Counted from the first letter of the stretch, positions 24,924 to 33,648 are shown. The stretch is DNA of 42,615 nt from Planctomycetaceae bacterium (GCA_020638975.1 JACKHN010000045.1:1-42615), one strand, 5' to 3'. The notes: generated by a model not told the origin, from the sequence alone. Program-made: numbers and translations.

Positions 24924-25022
24924 GTAGTGGTACACTTTTCCGTAAGTCGGGCACTCCTGCCCGACATAAGACGGCCAAGAGTGGCCGTCCTACTCTCCGG
25001 AATTTCAAACTGTACCAGTACC
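24924..25022. repeat. MITE-like inverted-repeat element, family B copy 2
   Basis: About 99 bases with ends GTAGTGGTACA and TGTACCAGTACC. Two perfect hairpins lie inside: GTCGGGCA/TGCCCGAC (24946-24965) and GACGGCCA/TGGCCGTC (24970-24989). It lies 20 bases after the LRR protein gene and may also act as its transcript end. Confidence 0.65.
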
Positions 25023-25119
25023 CGATAACTCTTTGGGGCAACTCGCATTTCTAGACAGGGTATAGTAGAAACTGGCTGCAACAATCGAACGACCCAACGC
25101 ACAAATTCCGATACTCGCC

Positions 25120-26412
25120 ATGGCAAGATTGCTCGCTACGATTCTGTTCCTCTCCCACTTGTCAATCGTCTACGGCCAAACGGCCTCGCCGTCGTCGGGG
25201 AAACCGTCATTCACGGAGTACATTCGCCGTCACCTCCCTGTGAAACGGGAACTGGATGTGTTCCTCAACGAGATGTCGTGGGCCAAGTTTGATCCGGAGG
25301 TAGGGTATGTACTGGGCAATTTCGTTCCGCGCGACGGAGTCGATGAGAGTGCGACCATCTCGACGTCACAGCCGGACGGGACTCGAACATCCTTCGCGTA
25401 TTGCAATCAGCCATGCCGCATCAACACCTATGGCAACAGCTTTACACTCTGTCATCAAGTTAGTGATGGCGAGACGTGGCAGGAGTATCTGGCGGCTCAT
25501 CTTGGCGAACCGATCCGCAACTATGGCATGGGCGGTTTCGGACTATATCAGTCTTACCGCCGCATGCTACGCGAAGAACAGACCGACAACGGAGCCGAAT
25601 ATGTGATGCTCTACATCTGGGGCGACGACCATCGACGCAGCTTGCTTCGCTGCCGGTACTTGTTGATCGATGCCTGGAATCGCAAGCAGAATTCTCAAGA
25701 AGGCATTGGACGCATGTTCCACGGTAACTTTTGGTCCAACATCGAAATGAATTTGGACACCGGCAAGCTTGAGGAACATGAGAATCGGCTTTCGACGCAC
25801 ACATCCCTGTACAAGATGCTTGATCCTGACTGGATGGTCGAAAACCTTGAAGACGATCTTGCATTGGAGATGGGCTTGTACTTACGCGGCGAGATTGGTG
25901 ACGTGGATCTGGCGCGACTCAAACGATTGAGCCAACATCTTGGCGAAGAATTAAGCGTCGAAAACGGTCGTCCGACTCGTGCAAGTGTCGATGCACTGCT
26001 GGACGCATATTCCTTCGCAGCGACGAAACAGATTCTAGAGAAGGCTCGCGCCTTTACCGAGGGCCGAGGCAAGAAGCTGATGATCATCCTGCTGGACCCT
26101 TATCGCGTCACGCGGGCACTGCTCGACGGTGGCACTCGCTACGACCAAGAGATCGTTGATTATCTAAAGGACAAAAACTTCCGTACCTTCGACATGAACG
26201 TCGTCCATCAGGAAGACTTCAAAAGCTTCAACTTGAATTCCAATGACTACATGCGGCGCTATTTCATTGGGCACTACAGTCCGGCAGGCAACCACTTCTT
26301 TGCCTACGCTTTGAAAGGCCACGTCGTCGACTGGCTCGACCCGAAGCCGGTCCCTTACCGCGATACGCAGCAGAAGATCATTGATTTCAAAGAATATTTG
26401 CAGGGCTTCTGA
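25120..26412 (+). CDS. Secreted SGNH/GDSL-hydrolase-like protein
   Basis: Possible esterase or acetyltransferase-like enzyme in the cell envelope. The 430 residues start with a Sec signal (LLATILFLSHLSIVYGQ). The nucleophile block is INTYGNSFTLC with S107, followed by NYGMGGFGLYQSY, a plausible block II with the oxyanion Gly. Near the C-terminus, HYSPAGNHFFAYAL gives H392 as candidate catalytic His; the Asp normally three residues before it is an Ala (A389), so the triad is unusual or incomplete. The layout resembles planctomycete SGNH proteins tied to polysaccharide modification, which is inference. It stands alone between a repeat element and a 440-base gap. Confidence 0.65.
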   Translation: MARLLATILFLSHLSIVYGQTASPSSGKPSFTEYIRRHLPVKRELDVFLNEMSWAKFDPEVGYVLGNFVPRDGVDESATISTSQPDGTRTSFAYCNQPCRINTYGNSFTLCHQVSDGETWQEYLAAHLGEPIRNYGMGGFGLYQSYRRMLREEQTDNGAEYVMLYIWGDDHRRSLLRCRYLLIDAWNRKQNSQEGIGRMFHGNFWSNIEMNLDTGKLEEHENRLSTHTSLYKMLDPDWMVENLEDDLALEMGLYLRGEIGDVDLARLKRLSQHLGEELSVENGRPTRASVDALLDAYSFAATKQILEKARAFTEGRGKKLMIILLDPYRVTRALLDGGTRYDQEIVDYLKDKNFRTFDMNVVHQEDFKSFNLNSNDYMRRYFIGHYSPAGNHFFAYALKGHVVDWLDPKPVPYRDTQQKIIDFKEYLQGF

Positions 26413-26499
26413 CGATTCGATCCTGCAGGCGGCGCCAGGCAGACGACTGACCTAGAACGCGTGGGTGAACCGATGCAGCAGCGCCGCATGATCGTGAAA

Positions 26500-26541
26500 A
26501 AACACCAGCGTCTCCCGACCTGCCCAGAGACGCTGGTGTTT
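26500..26541 (-). terminator. Strong hairpin terminator, best read on the minus strand
   Basis: A 15-bp perfect stem pairs 26500-26514 (AAACACCAGCGTCTC) with 26527-26541 across a 12-base loop. On the minus strand it runs into a T tract (26495-26501). It would end transcripts from the small membrane genes at 26850-27295; it may also serve the SGNH gene. The rest of 26413-26849 shows nothing else recognised. Confidence 0.6.
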
Positions 26542-26849
26542 CGCAAGGTATCCCGTCCACGCACTAAAACGTAGGTTGCCGATCTGCATAGGTCTGTCAT
26601 TTTTCGGGTATCCGCACGCCAAGCGACGGAAAAGAGGGGCGGGGTTTGCGAGGGAGTTGGCTCAGTTGGGTGGGGCTGAAGGCTGTAAGAAGACGCTAGA
26701 TCGTGCGTAGGCGGTTGCCTGTGATCATGACCTACCTTCCATTTGATTTGTCATAGTTCCCGGACACCGGGCACTAGACGTTCCTAAATGTGAATCTGAA
26801 CGGCAGTTCGGCGGCGCGCGGAACATCTCGGTCATCGATGCGGACGAGG

Positions 26850-27139
26850 TTACATGCTCGTGAAGATGTCAATTGCGCGGACGAATCCAATGGCCGCACT
26901 AACGATCGCACCTATGGCGAAGCCAAACCCTGCACCAACCCATGCGCCCATTCTCCCATTAGTGAGTAGACCTACTGCGGCACTGCATGCCATACAACTG
27001 ATTGCGGAACGGAGTATCCAACCAAACATCCAGCCGGAAAAAGCGAACCACGCACCAAGGGAGATGGAAAAGAGAGTTACCCAGATCATTCTCGCGAAAC
27101 TGACCTGCCAACGCGTTGGCGGGGTACCGTGGGGAGTCA
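26850..27139 (-). CDS. Small multi-spanning membrane protein
   Basis: Not recognised. Started at the ATG at 27137-27139, which overlaps the stop of the upstream gene as ATGA, the product is about 95 residues. It has three or four hydrophobic segments rich in Gly and Ala (MIWVTLFSISLGAWFAFSGW, ILRSAISCMACSAAVGLL, GAWVGAGFGFAIGAIVSAAIGF). The Gly/Ala helices suggest tight helix packing. It forms a coupled pair with the small membrane protein at 27140-27295; the two may form one complex. Confidence 0.6.
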
Positions 27140-27295
27140 TTCGTATATCCACTTGAGAAGGGGCCAAACGATGAACGAGTGTAAGGCCAACACGCCAATC
27201 GACGCCACAATAACGGCCAGCAGTGCATAGGCCAATGTTGGCCTGCTATCCGGAAGCGGCTCGTATTCGACCTCTTCGTCATCGTTGGATCGCAT
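27137..27295 (-). CDS. Small single-span membrane protein coupled to its neighbour
   Basis: Not recognised. From the ATG at 27293-27295 the product is about 52 residues: an acidic N-terminal stretch (MRSNDDEEVEYEPLPDS) and one hydrophobic helix (TLAYALLAVIVASIGVLALHSFIVW), ending LLKWIYE. An upstream ATG at 27322 would add nine residues. Its stop codon overlaps the start of the next gene by four bases (ATGA), a clear sign of translational coupling. Confidence 0.58.
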   Translation of the reverse strand: MRSNDDEEVEYEPLPDSRPTLAYALLAVIVASIGVLALHSFIVWPLLKWIYE

Positions 27296-27383
27296 CGTGG
27301 CATTGTAGCAATAAGGGTACACGTTACCTAGGTTTCCGCACCCGCGATGATCACTAGCAGCGGGAATGGATGGGCAAATGATC

Positions 27384-27413
27384 TTGCCGTTGTGTCAACG
27401 CTAAACGTATAAA
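27384..27413 (+). promoter_or_regulatory. Candidate promoter for the coiled-coil secreted protein
   Basis: TTGCCG (27384-27389) and TATAAA (27408-27413) are spaced by 18 bases, 33 bases ahead of the start codon at 27447. Confidence 0.4.
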
Positions 27414-27446
27414 ATGGCCTTTCGATAGCTGGTGGAGGAGGTATCG

Positions 27447-27875
27447 ATGAATCAACACATCTGCACCATCGCGATCATCATATCGACTAGTTGGGGATGC
27501 GTCGCAGCATCGGCAGACGAAGGTGTGATCGACAAAGACAAGACAATTGTGGAGCTGCAACTGACCGTTGCGGAACTTGTCGCCAGGGTGGAGGCGTTGG
27601 AGAAGCAACTCGCTAAGTCGCAAGCTGGCAGCGTCGCGCCTGACTTTGCGCTTTCTGTAACAAAGCTCAGGACCGAAGGCAGCGAAACACGCCCACGGTA
27701 TCAACTGACGCCAGCTGCACATCGGCTCAATGGTGTCGATGAAGGGATGAGAATCGACGCCATCGAACATGGAATTCGATGGAAGCGTGCCACTTCGATC
27801 AATCACACTTTCGGACTGCCTGACGATATGCCAAAGCCGTACGCGCCGCGAGCCGGTCGGTTACCAATACGGTAA
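27447..27875 (+). CDS. Small secreted protein with coiled coil
   Basis: Not recognised. The start ATG at 27447 has a near-perfect ribosome site (GGAGGAGG about 6 bases upstream) and gives 142 residues. A signal peptide (about 1-23, cleavage near CVAASADE) is followed by a leucine-heptad stretch (IVELQLTVAELVARVEALEKQLAKSQ, residues about 32-57), likely a short coiled coil, and then a Pro/Arg-rich tail without regular structure. The coiled coil suggests an oligomer. It lies on the plus strand between the small membrane pair and the M56 sensor gene. Confidence 0.65.
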   Translation: MNQHICTIAIIISTSWGCVAASADEGVIDKDKTIVELQLTVAELVARVEALEKQLAKSQAGSVAPDFALSVTKLRTEGSETRPRYQLTPAAHRLNGVDEGMRIDAIEHGIRWKRATSINHTFGLPDDMPKPYAPRAGRLPIR

Positions 27876-28043
27876 AAAATCGATGACAGCCGCGGAACGC
27901 ACCCCGCGTGGTGTCGAGAACCGTCGCCAGGTTTGTGCGTACTTGCCGCGATCGTCGCAAGAGTAACCGCCCGAGACGGCGAGCCCAGCGAACGCTCTTT
28001 GACGCAGGGGAAATATCTTCGTAGTTATTAGAGGAAGTGTGTT

Positions 28044-28068
28044 GACATCATCTTTTGGGATGTATGTC
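28044..28068. promoter_or_regulatory. Imperfect dyad, candidate BlaI operator overlapping a -35-like TTGACA
   Basis: GACAT (28044-28048) and ATGTC (28064-28068) are arms of an imperfect dyad whose inner bases CATC/GATG are partly symmetric; TTGACA (28042-28047) overlaps it. It is about 130 bases ahead of the M56 sensor gene. BlaI/MecI operators are dyads with TACA/TGTA cores, so this is only a loose match. The gene-free 27876-28198 holds nothing else recognised. Confidence 0.25.
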
Positions 28069-28198
28069 TTCTAATTCGTACGACAGTGTGGCTGGCACGG
28101 AATCGTGGCACCCACTGACCGTCCCGACAGCGCCCTAGCAGAGAAAATAAGACAGTAAAGCTTTGGCAGCGGCTGACTACTTCTTTGGAGAACGAGTA

Positions 28199-31100
28199 AT
28201 GGACTTCGCGTCGCTCGATACTTCAGACTTCCTGAGTCCTGGGTTTTGCATTCGATTTGCGATGACATTACTGCACTTCGTTTGGCAAGGTTGTCTTGGC
28301 AGCGTTGCGGTCTTGTGTATCGGTTGGCTATTGCGGTCGGCATCGGCACGAGTTCGATATGCGTTTTACGTTGCGGTCTTGTTCGGGATGGTGGCGTGTT
28401 TGCCGATCACCTACGCGATTCTCTCGGTGCCGCCGCAGGAGACGATTGCCTTGGCATCGGTTGGACACACGAACCACTCCGCCGATGCGGATTCAAGGAC
28501 GACCGTCTTACCGACGCAGATCACTCCGTTGTCGAACGCGGAATTGGAATCGAATTCGATTTCTCAATCGGTTGCCGATTACAGCGAATCAACATCTCCA
28601 ACTTCCGATCATGTGTCCTCGTCGTGGGCCGTGATTCTCGCGCCGCTGGCTACGATCGTGTATGCGAGCGGTGTTACGATCATGCTTCTGCGATTGGTCA
28701 TCGCGTTGTGGGGAGGCAGACGCTTGAAGCAAAGTGCGTCCGCTGTTGTTGATCGAGGTGTGCTCGACGTGTTGATGACGCAGGCGAGTCGCATTGGATT
28801 GAAGGTAGTGCCGTGCGTCGCGTATTGCGAGCGAGTTTCCGTTCCGGTGGTGGTGGGCATTCTAAAACCTACGATTCTGTTGCCAGCATCGTTTGCGACT
28901 GGTTTAGCGACAGACCAATTAGAAGCGATCTTCCTTCACGAATTGGCTCACATCCATCGATTCGATCTCTTGATGAATCTGGCACAACGCGTGATCGAGT
29001 CGGTGCTGTTCTTTCATCCGGCTGTCTGGTACATCAGTCGGCGGATAAGCGATGAACGCGAGAACTGCTGCGACGATTTCGTCGTTCGATCCGGCTGCGA
29101 ACGATTGCGTTACGCAAACGCCTTGATTCGCATGGCGGAGTTATGCGGCAAGTTCTCAGGCCTCGAAGATGCTCCGCCGCTTTCGACACTCGCGGCCACC
29201 GGAGACCGTCCCTCGCTATTTAAGCGACGTGTGATGCGTCTTATAAATGGAGAACCCAATGTCCGGCTGACGCGAGGCGGTATGATTTGCACGATTGCCA
29301 TGCTGCTGCTCGTCGGGTCTCCCGTCGCCGTTCAGCATCTTCTCGTCTACGCGACCGCCGACGAAATGAGTTCAGCGACGACCGAGACCGATGTGTTGTC
29401 AACGACTGGTCGCATTGTTGGGCAGCTTGTCGGCGAGAACAGATTGCCCGACGCTGCACATGCCGTTGTCTTCCTCGGCGACGCACAGACAGGCGCCCCC
29501 ATCTTGAAAACATCCAACAAACCGCTTGATCTCCAATCGCCCGGCGAAGATTGGATTTATGACGTCTCGTACGTTGTAACCGACGAAGCCGGACGCTTTG
29601 CCTTCAAAGAACTTCCGCCAGGGCGATACCGGCTCATGGCGCAGTCGTGGCAGGACACGAAGGGGATTCCCTGGTTAGACCCGAAGGCCAGCAAAGGGCC
29701 CTTCGGAAAGACGAGTACGACCGTCAATCTGCTGGGAGTGGCGGACGATGTTGAAGTCAAAGCGGATGCGTCGACGGAAGTCAACGTTCGTAAGATCGGC
29801 AGCGGCGTTTTAAAGATCGTCAACGACCCCGAGGAAGCGGCGGCCTTCTTGTTCGTCAGTCGTCAGCGACCGATTGGCGATCCGATCTTGAGCTGGCTCG
29901 GCTGGGGCGAGAAGTTCCTGCCTGGGTTGATCGCCGTCACGCACATGTCCGAGCCGTATGCGACATTGACTGGGTTGCCGGATGACAAGGATGTGCATGT
30001 TGCATTGTTCAACTACGACAACAATCCAGGCGTCGGTGGCGGGAGCTATCGCGTCGGAAACAAAGCCGAAGTCAAGCTGCCCATTCTGGCCAGTTGGAGC
30101 AACGGAAAGGACGATCCGCCCGAGGAATTGCTCAAACTCGTCGAGCACATGGAGGAGAAACTCCTTGCAATATCACCGCTCGTCGGACTCGCAGGCGAAG
30201 ACTACCGAAACTGGAATCAACTGCGTGATCTGGTGAAACAAGATCCGGATCGCGCGATTAATGTGGAAGGAGTCGGCGAGTTCCGCCTGATCGATGTATT
30301 GGCCGCTTCCAGATACAGAGACCTGCGAAACCGTCATCGTGCCATGCGTGGAACGGGGGGAGTAAAACTGCCCCAAGAAGATGTGATCGTCGCTGATGCA
30401 GTGGACGGGGACGCAGCCCTCGACGATGAAGACCAACCTCTCAGGACTCCTTGGATTGTCACGGGACGTGTGACCGACGACGATGGAAAACTCAGCTTCG
30501 CCAATGTTCCTGCTGGCTTCGATTGGTGGTTCGAGGTGAATCTCGGCGAACGCCGCTACGCCCGATCTTTGCCGCTTAGATTTACAACGGGAAATTATGA
30601 GCTCATGCTGCGGCAGAATATCGAAGATTTCACGGGCCACGATGTGATGGAGTTGACCAGCGTGATAGACGCCTTGGGCAACCCAGACATCAACGATGTG
30701 ATTTCCGACGATCCGTATTTCCGAGTGCCCTTGGGTGAGGTCCAGCAAGAGCAGGGCCGCGACATCTTGCGGAAGGTGCGTCTCGCGAATCAGTACTGGC
30801 TCGCTCGCCCGCCCGAAGACGTGAAGAGCTACAGCTATGAATTCACGCTGCGTGGCAAGGATTCGCAGTTGATCGCCATCAGCAATCCGGCGGCAGGCTC
30901 GCTCAACGAGCGTCGCGGAATCTCCTACTACTCGGCTATCGACTACATAACCGCCAATCCCGATAAAGCGATCTTTCGAGTTGTAGATGTAGGCGACGAG
31001 AAGATCGAACTGGTGTACTCACTGCCGGAGCGAGTGGTTGTCAGTGCGGGTAACGGAGTCGCGCGAACGTGGAGCGGCTTCTTCAGCATGGGAGTGCGTG

Positions 31101-31363
31101 AGGGAACACTGATCATCGACGCGAAGACGTACACCCCAATCGAACATCGCACAGGCGAGCTAACGGAGGCGTTTTCCAACTATGTCGAACTTCGCGATGG
31201 TCACTATGTGCCACTGCGGATTCAAATCAGCAAGTACAAACTCGACTGGACTTTCAAGGTCCATGAGCCGGGATTGTGGTTGTTCGACCACGGAACGACG
31301 GGCGGTAAGTCGGACTCCGTCATTGCTCGCGTTGAGCTCGTCTCGATTAATGGTGGTAGATAG
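28199..31363 (+). CDS. BlaR1-like M56 peptidase sensor with large C-terminal regulatory region
   Basis: Predicted membrane sensor that cleaves or triggers cleavage of the BlaI-type repressor encoded next to it. The start ATG at 28199 (GGAG upstream) gives 1054 residues; the frame is open from 28163. Membrane helices lie near 20-45, 50-75 and 155-180. The metalloprotease motif is HELAH (H247), followed by FFHPAVWY and DERENCCDD, typical of M56. A further helix (about 360-385) leads to an extracytoplasmic part with a carboxypeptidase-regulatory-like domain (about 400-490, FAFKELPPGRYRLMAQSW), a second such unit and a C-terminal domain of unknown fold. The usual penicillin-binding sensor domain of BlaR1 is not seen, so the signal is unlikely to be a beta-lactam. 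Confidence 0.85.
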   Translation: MDFASLDTSDFLSPGFCIRFAMTLLHFVWQGCLGSVAVLCIGWLLRSASARVRYAFYVAVLFGMVACLPITYAILSVPPQETIALASVGHTNHSADADSRTTVLPTQITPLSNAELESNSISQSVADYSESTSPTSDHVSSSWAVILAPLATIVYASGVTIMLLRLVIALWGGRRLKQSASAVVDRGVLDVLMTQASRIGLKVVPCVAYCERVSVPVVVGILKPTILLPASFATGLATDQLEAIFLHELAHIHRFDLLMNLAQRVIESVLFFHPAVWYISRRISDERENCCDDFVVRSGCERLRYANALIRMAELCGKFSGLEDAPPLSTLAATGDRPSLFKRRVMRLINGEPNVRLTRGGMICTIAMLLLVGSPVAVQHLLVYATADEMSSATTETDVLSTTGRIVGQLVGENRLPDAAHAVVFLGDAQTGAPILKTSNKPLDLQSPGEDWIYDVSYVVTDEAGRFAFKELPPGRYRLMAQSWQDTKGIPWLDPKASKGPFGKTSTTVNLLGVADDVEVKADASTEVNVRKIGSGVLKIVNDPEEAAAFLFVSRQRPIGDPILSWLGWGEKFLPGLIAVTHMSEPYATLTGLPDDKDVHVALFNYDNNPGVGGGSYRVGNKAEVKLPILASWSNGKDDPPEELLKLVEHMEEKLLAISPLVGLAGEDYRNWNQLRDLVKQDPDRAINVEGVGEFRLIDVLAASRYRDLRNRHRAMRGTGGVKLPQEDVIVADAVDGDAALDDEDQPLRTPWIVTGRVTDDDGKLSFANVPAGFDWWFEVNLGERRYARSLPLRFTTGNYELMLRQNIEDFTGHDVMELTSVIDALGNPDINDVISDDPYFRVPLGEVQQEQGRDILRKVRLANQYWLARPPEDVKSYSYEFTLRGKDSQLIAISNPAAGSLNERRGISYYSAIDYITANPDKAIFRVVDVGDEKIELVYSLPERVVVSAGNGVARTWSGFFSMGVREGTLIIDAKTYTPIEHRTGELTEAFSNYVELRDGHYVPLRIQISKYKLDWTFKVHEPGLWLFDHGTTGGKSDSVIARVELVSINGGR

Positions 31364-31413
31364 CCTCGTCTGTCTAAGTACCAATGTCTGCGGCATCTCA
31401 AAGAGGTCCAATC

Positions 31414-31806
31414 ATGCCACGATCGGCATCGGAACACCCAACGGAATTAGAACTGCGAATTCTAAAAATCCTCTGGCGACAATCGCCGTTGCGTGTTCGC
31501 GAGATGCGCGAGGCGCTTGCGAACGAAGGTCATGAGATTGCACATACGTCAGTCATCACGATGCTGAACATCATGGTCGAGAAGGGCTATCTCAAGCGTC
31601 AGCCCGTGAAAAACGCATTCTGCTTTGAGCCGCGAGTGAGCGAGAAAGACATCTCCGCGGGGATGCTAGGCGACGTGATCGATCGCGTGTTTGATGGTTC
31701 GGCCATGGCTGTCGCGCTCAGCCTGTTCGATCGATCGGACCTTAATCCCGAGGAATTGAAGGAATTGCGGCGGTTGGTGAATCAAAAAGTGAAAGAGCAG
31801 ACTTAG
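31414..31806 (+). CDS. BlaI/MecI/CopY-type winged-helix repressor
   Basis: Predicted dimeric DNA-binding repressor controlled by proteolysis. The ATG at 31414 (AGAGGT upstream) gives 130 residues; an alternative at 31384 adds ten. The N-terminal winged helix (TELELRILKILWRQSPLRVREMREAL...AHTSVITMLNIMVEKGYLKRQ) is standard for this family; the C-terminal part (SLFDRSDLNPEELKELRRLVNQ) is the dimer helix. It follows the M56 sensor gene by 50 bases, the reverse of the common repressor-first order. Its TAG stop (31804-31806) is also the first three bases of a family C repeat element. Confidence 0.9.
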   Translation: MPRSASEHPTELELRILKILWRQSPLRVREMREALANEGHEIAHTSVITMLNIMVEKGYLKRQPVKNAFCFEPRVSEKDISAGMLGDVIDRVFDGSAMAVALSLFDRSDLNPEELKELRRLVNQKVKEQT

Positions 31807-31865
31807 GGACAACTCATAAACCACTTCGGCCTTGCAAGAGTAGGGTCCGCTGTGCGGACCAGGAA
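31804..31865. repeat. MITE-like element, family C, left part interrupted by the intron
   Basis: TAGGGACAACTCA, then a block shared with 40055-40115: ACTTCGGC...CAAG.GTAG and GTCCGCTGTGCGGACCAGGAA. Similarity stops after AGGAA (31865). Only the left half is present; the right half is missing or unrecognisable after the intron. Confidence 0.6.
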
Positions 31866-32497
31866 GCCCTGACTACGAATGACCAGTCCGTAACGAAGTG
31901 AACCATCGCCAGCCTGTCGGGGAGCCTCCTAGGATCTGGCGAACCCTTGACTGCACGCAGTCGGCCCGATGATGACCGCGATAGGTCTGTCCATTGCAAG
32001 GACGGTCGGTGCAGCAGCCACAATGATGACCTCGGTAACGTGTTAAATCGGCGTGGTGAAATGGCATTAAGGTGGTTGGAGACGGAATGGTCAGAAGTTC
32101 AAACGAGGTAAGCAGGGAGAACTGCCAACTCAACAGACAGCCCAGAATCTATCGTTAAGATAGCGATGAGGAACGTCGCTTACTCAATGTTCCAGTTTGG
32201 CCAACGATCGGCGAATGCGAGCGAAACGATGATCGTCGATGAATTTTTAAAGGCGGTTGGCAGTAGTCAGAGCCTTCATAGTAATGACGACCGTTGGACC
32301 AAACCGGCGACGAAGGGAGGCAGGAAAGTGGAATGGAATGACCAAGACACGAAACTAGAGCAACAACACATCCCGTCAAGTGCCGTTTAGCGCTACCCGG
32401 CGGTAGAACCGGGCACGAATCAACGTGAGATCCTTGGGCGAATCGTAGTGTTACCGACCGCATGTTGAACACTCGTTGTAGGAGTGCGAGGAGGCAA

Positions 32498-33567
32498 ATG
32501 GCATGCTCTGAGCGACAAGTCGAAAGCGAACTCAACCTATTCACGTCGGCCCGCAAGGTCGTCGGGAGAGACGGGGCCGCTGGAGTGGACGGCCAGATTT
32601 CGCGCATGAGATCGACGAAATCACGCCTACACCGGCTACGCGAGACTTACCGCCAGCGTCCGGTACGCATTGGATTCCTAACCGAGTTCGACGGAACGTC
32701 CGCTGGGGATTCCAACGGTTCGAGATCGGGTCGTGCAAACGGCCATTCTTAACGTGATCGAACCGATCTTCGACAACGAGTTTCACGAGCGAAGCTTCGG
32801 CTTTCGCCACGGACGCAGTTGCCATGACGCGCTGCGAGTTGTCGACGCTGACGAAGGCAAGTGTTTGTTGACGGATCTTCAGCTACTTCGTTCCGAAGTC
32901 GCGATGCAACTCCGAAAATCTCGGATCTCTGTTGGCTTATCAATCGTTCTGGATCAATCGATCCTGGAAGAACTATCCGAGTGGACGCCCGAAGCGGGAG
33001 TTCCACAAGGGGCCGTTCTTTCACCGTTGTTGTCGAATTGTACTTGGTGAACTGGATCATCAGATGGCCAAGCTTGGCTAAATGGTCGTTACTGTGACAT
33101 TCGTGATCGTGGTAGTCAGGCCAGCGAACGCACGAGAGTGAAACGTTTGTCACATCTGCCGACTTGACGCTTCATCCTGAGAAGACGCGAGTTGTTGATA
33201 GTCGCGAGACAGTTTGATTTCTGGGCTATTCGTTCGCTGGAGGATCGCTTCCCGCGGGCCAAGTCGCCAGATGGTCGATCGAATCCGCAATTGACTCCGC
33301 GTAATCGAATCGATAACGTGCGGTCAATGCGGGACGATCGGCTGGTTCACGTACTTTCGTCACAGTAACTGGAATGTTTTCGATGCCTATGATGGGATGA
33401 TCCGTCGACGACTGCGCCGTCAGTTGCTCAAACGTCACCGGCATAATCCCCAACGCTTATCGAGAACATGCCGTTGGCCCAATGCCTACTTCACGGATCT
33501 GGGGTTGCGAAGTCTGCGCAACGCCCACACCCGTTACGTTCAATCCCTATCACTGGGCAACCACTGA
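32498..33567 (+). pseudogene. ltrA: Group II intron reverse transcriptase/maturase, broken
   Basis: Once an LtrA-like multifunctional protein. A start with ribosome site (GAGGAG before ATG 32498) leads into ARKVVGRDGAAGVDGQ. A shift to another frame gives RPLGIPTVRDRVVQTAILNVIEP and FGFRHGRSCHDALRVVD (RT blocks 2-2a). The catalytic block that should contain the first Asp is deleted, EEL.EWTPEAGVPQGAVLSPLLSN (block 4) follows, and the YADD box is degraded to RYCDI after another shift and stop. LTLHPEKTRVVD, FRHSNWNVFDAYDGMIRRRLRRQLLKRH and WPNAYFTDLGLRSL (domain X and C-terminus) are recognisable. Several frameshifts, a deletion and stops make it non-functional. Confidence 0.85.
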
Positions 33568-33572
33568 CTGGA

Positions 33573-33605
33573 GAGCCGTGTGCGGGAGAACCGCATGCAC
33601 GGTTC
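33573..33605 (+). ncRNA. Group II intron domain V
   Basis: A 33-base hairpin beginning GAGCCGTGTGCGGGAGAACC and ending GCACGGTTC, the most conserved catalytic part of group II introns. The stem pairs GAGCCGTG with CACGGTTC (with a G-T pair); a GAGA tetraloop-like turn sits at the tip. Domain VI follows with the stem GTCCGG/CCGGAC. Confidence 0.85.
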
Positions 33606-33648
33606 GGAGGGAGGGGAGTCCGGCTCAACCGGACTTCCCTACCCCTAT

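Larger units (their letters stand above)
31852..33648 (+). mobile_element. Decayed group II intron
   Basis: Ribozyme-based retroelement. The 5' end is placed at GTGCG (31852), a consensus start, followed by a structured domain I-IV region; the 3' end is placed after CTACCCCTAT (33648), a typical ending after domain VI. Between them lie the remains of the reverse transcriptase (32498-33567) and an intact-looking domain V (33573-33605). The exact 5' end is uncertain because GTGCGGACCAGGAA also occurs in the intact family C repeat. It is inserted right after blaI, in the same direction. Confidence 0.8.

Noticed and set aside
31849..32400. Small open frames in the structured region after blaI
   Set aside because: They lie in group II intron domains I-IV, have no ribosome sites and no protein-like composition.
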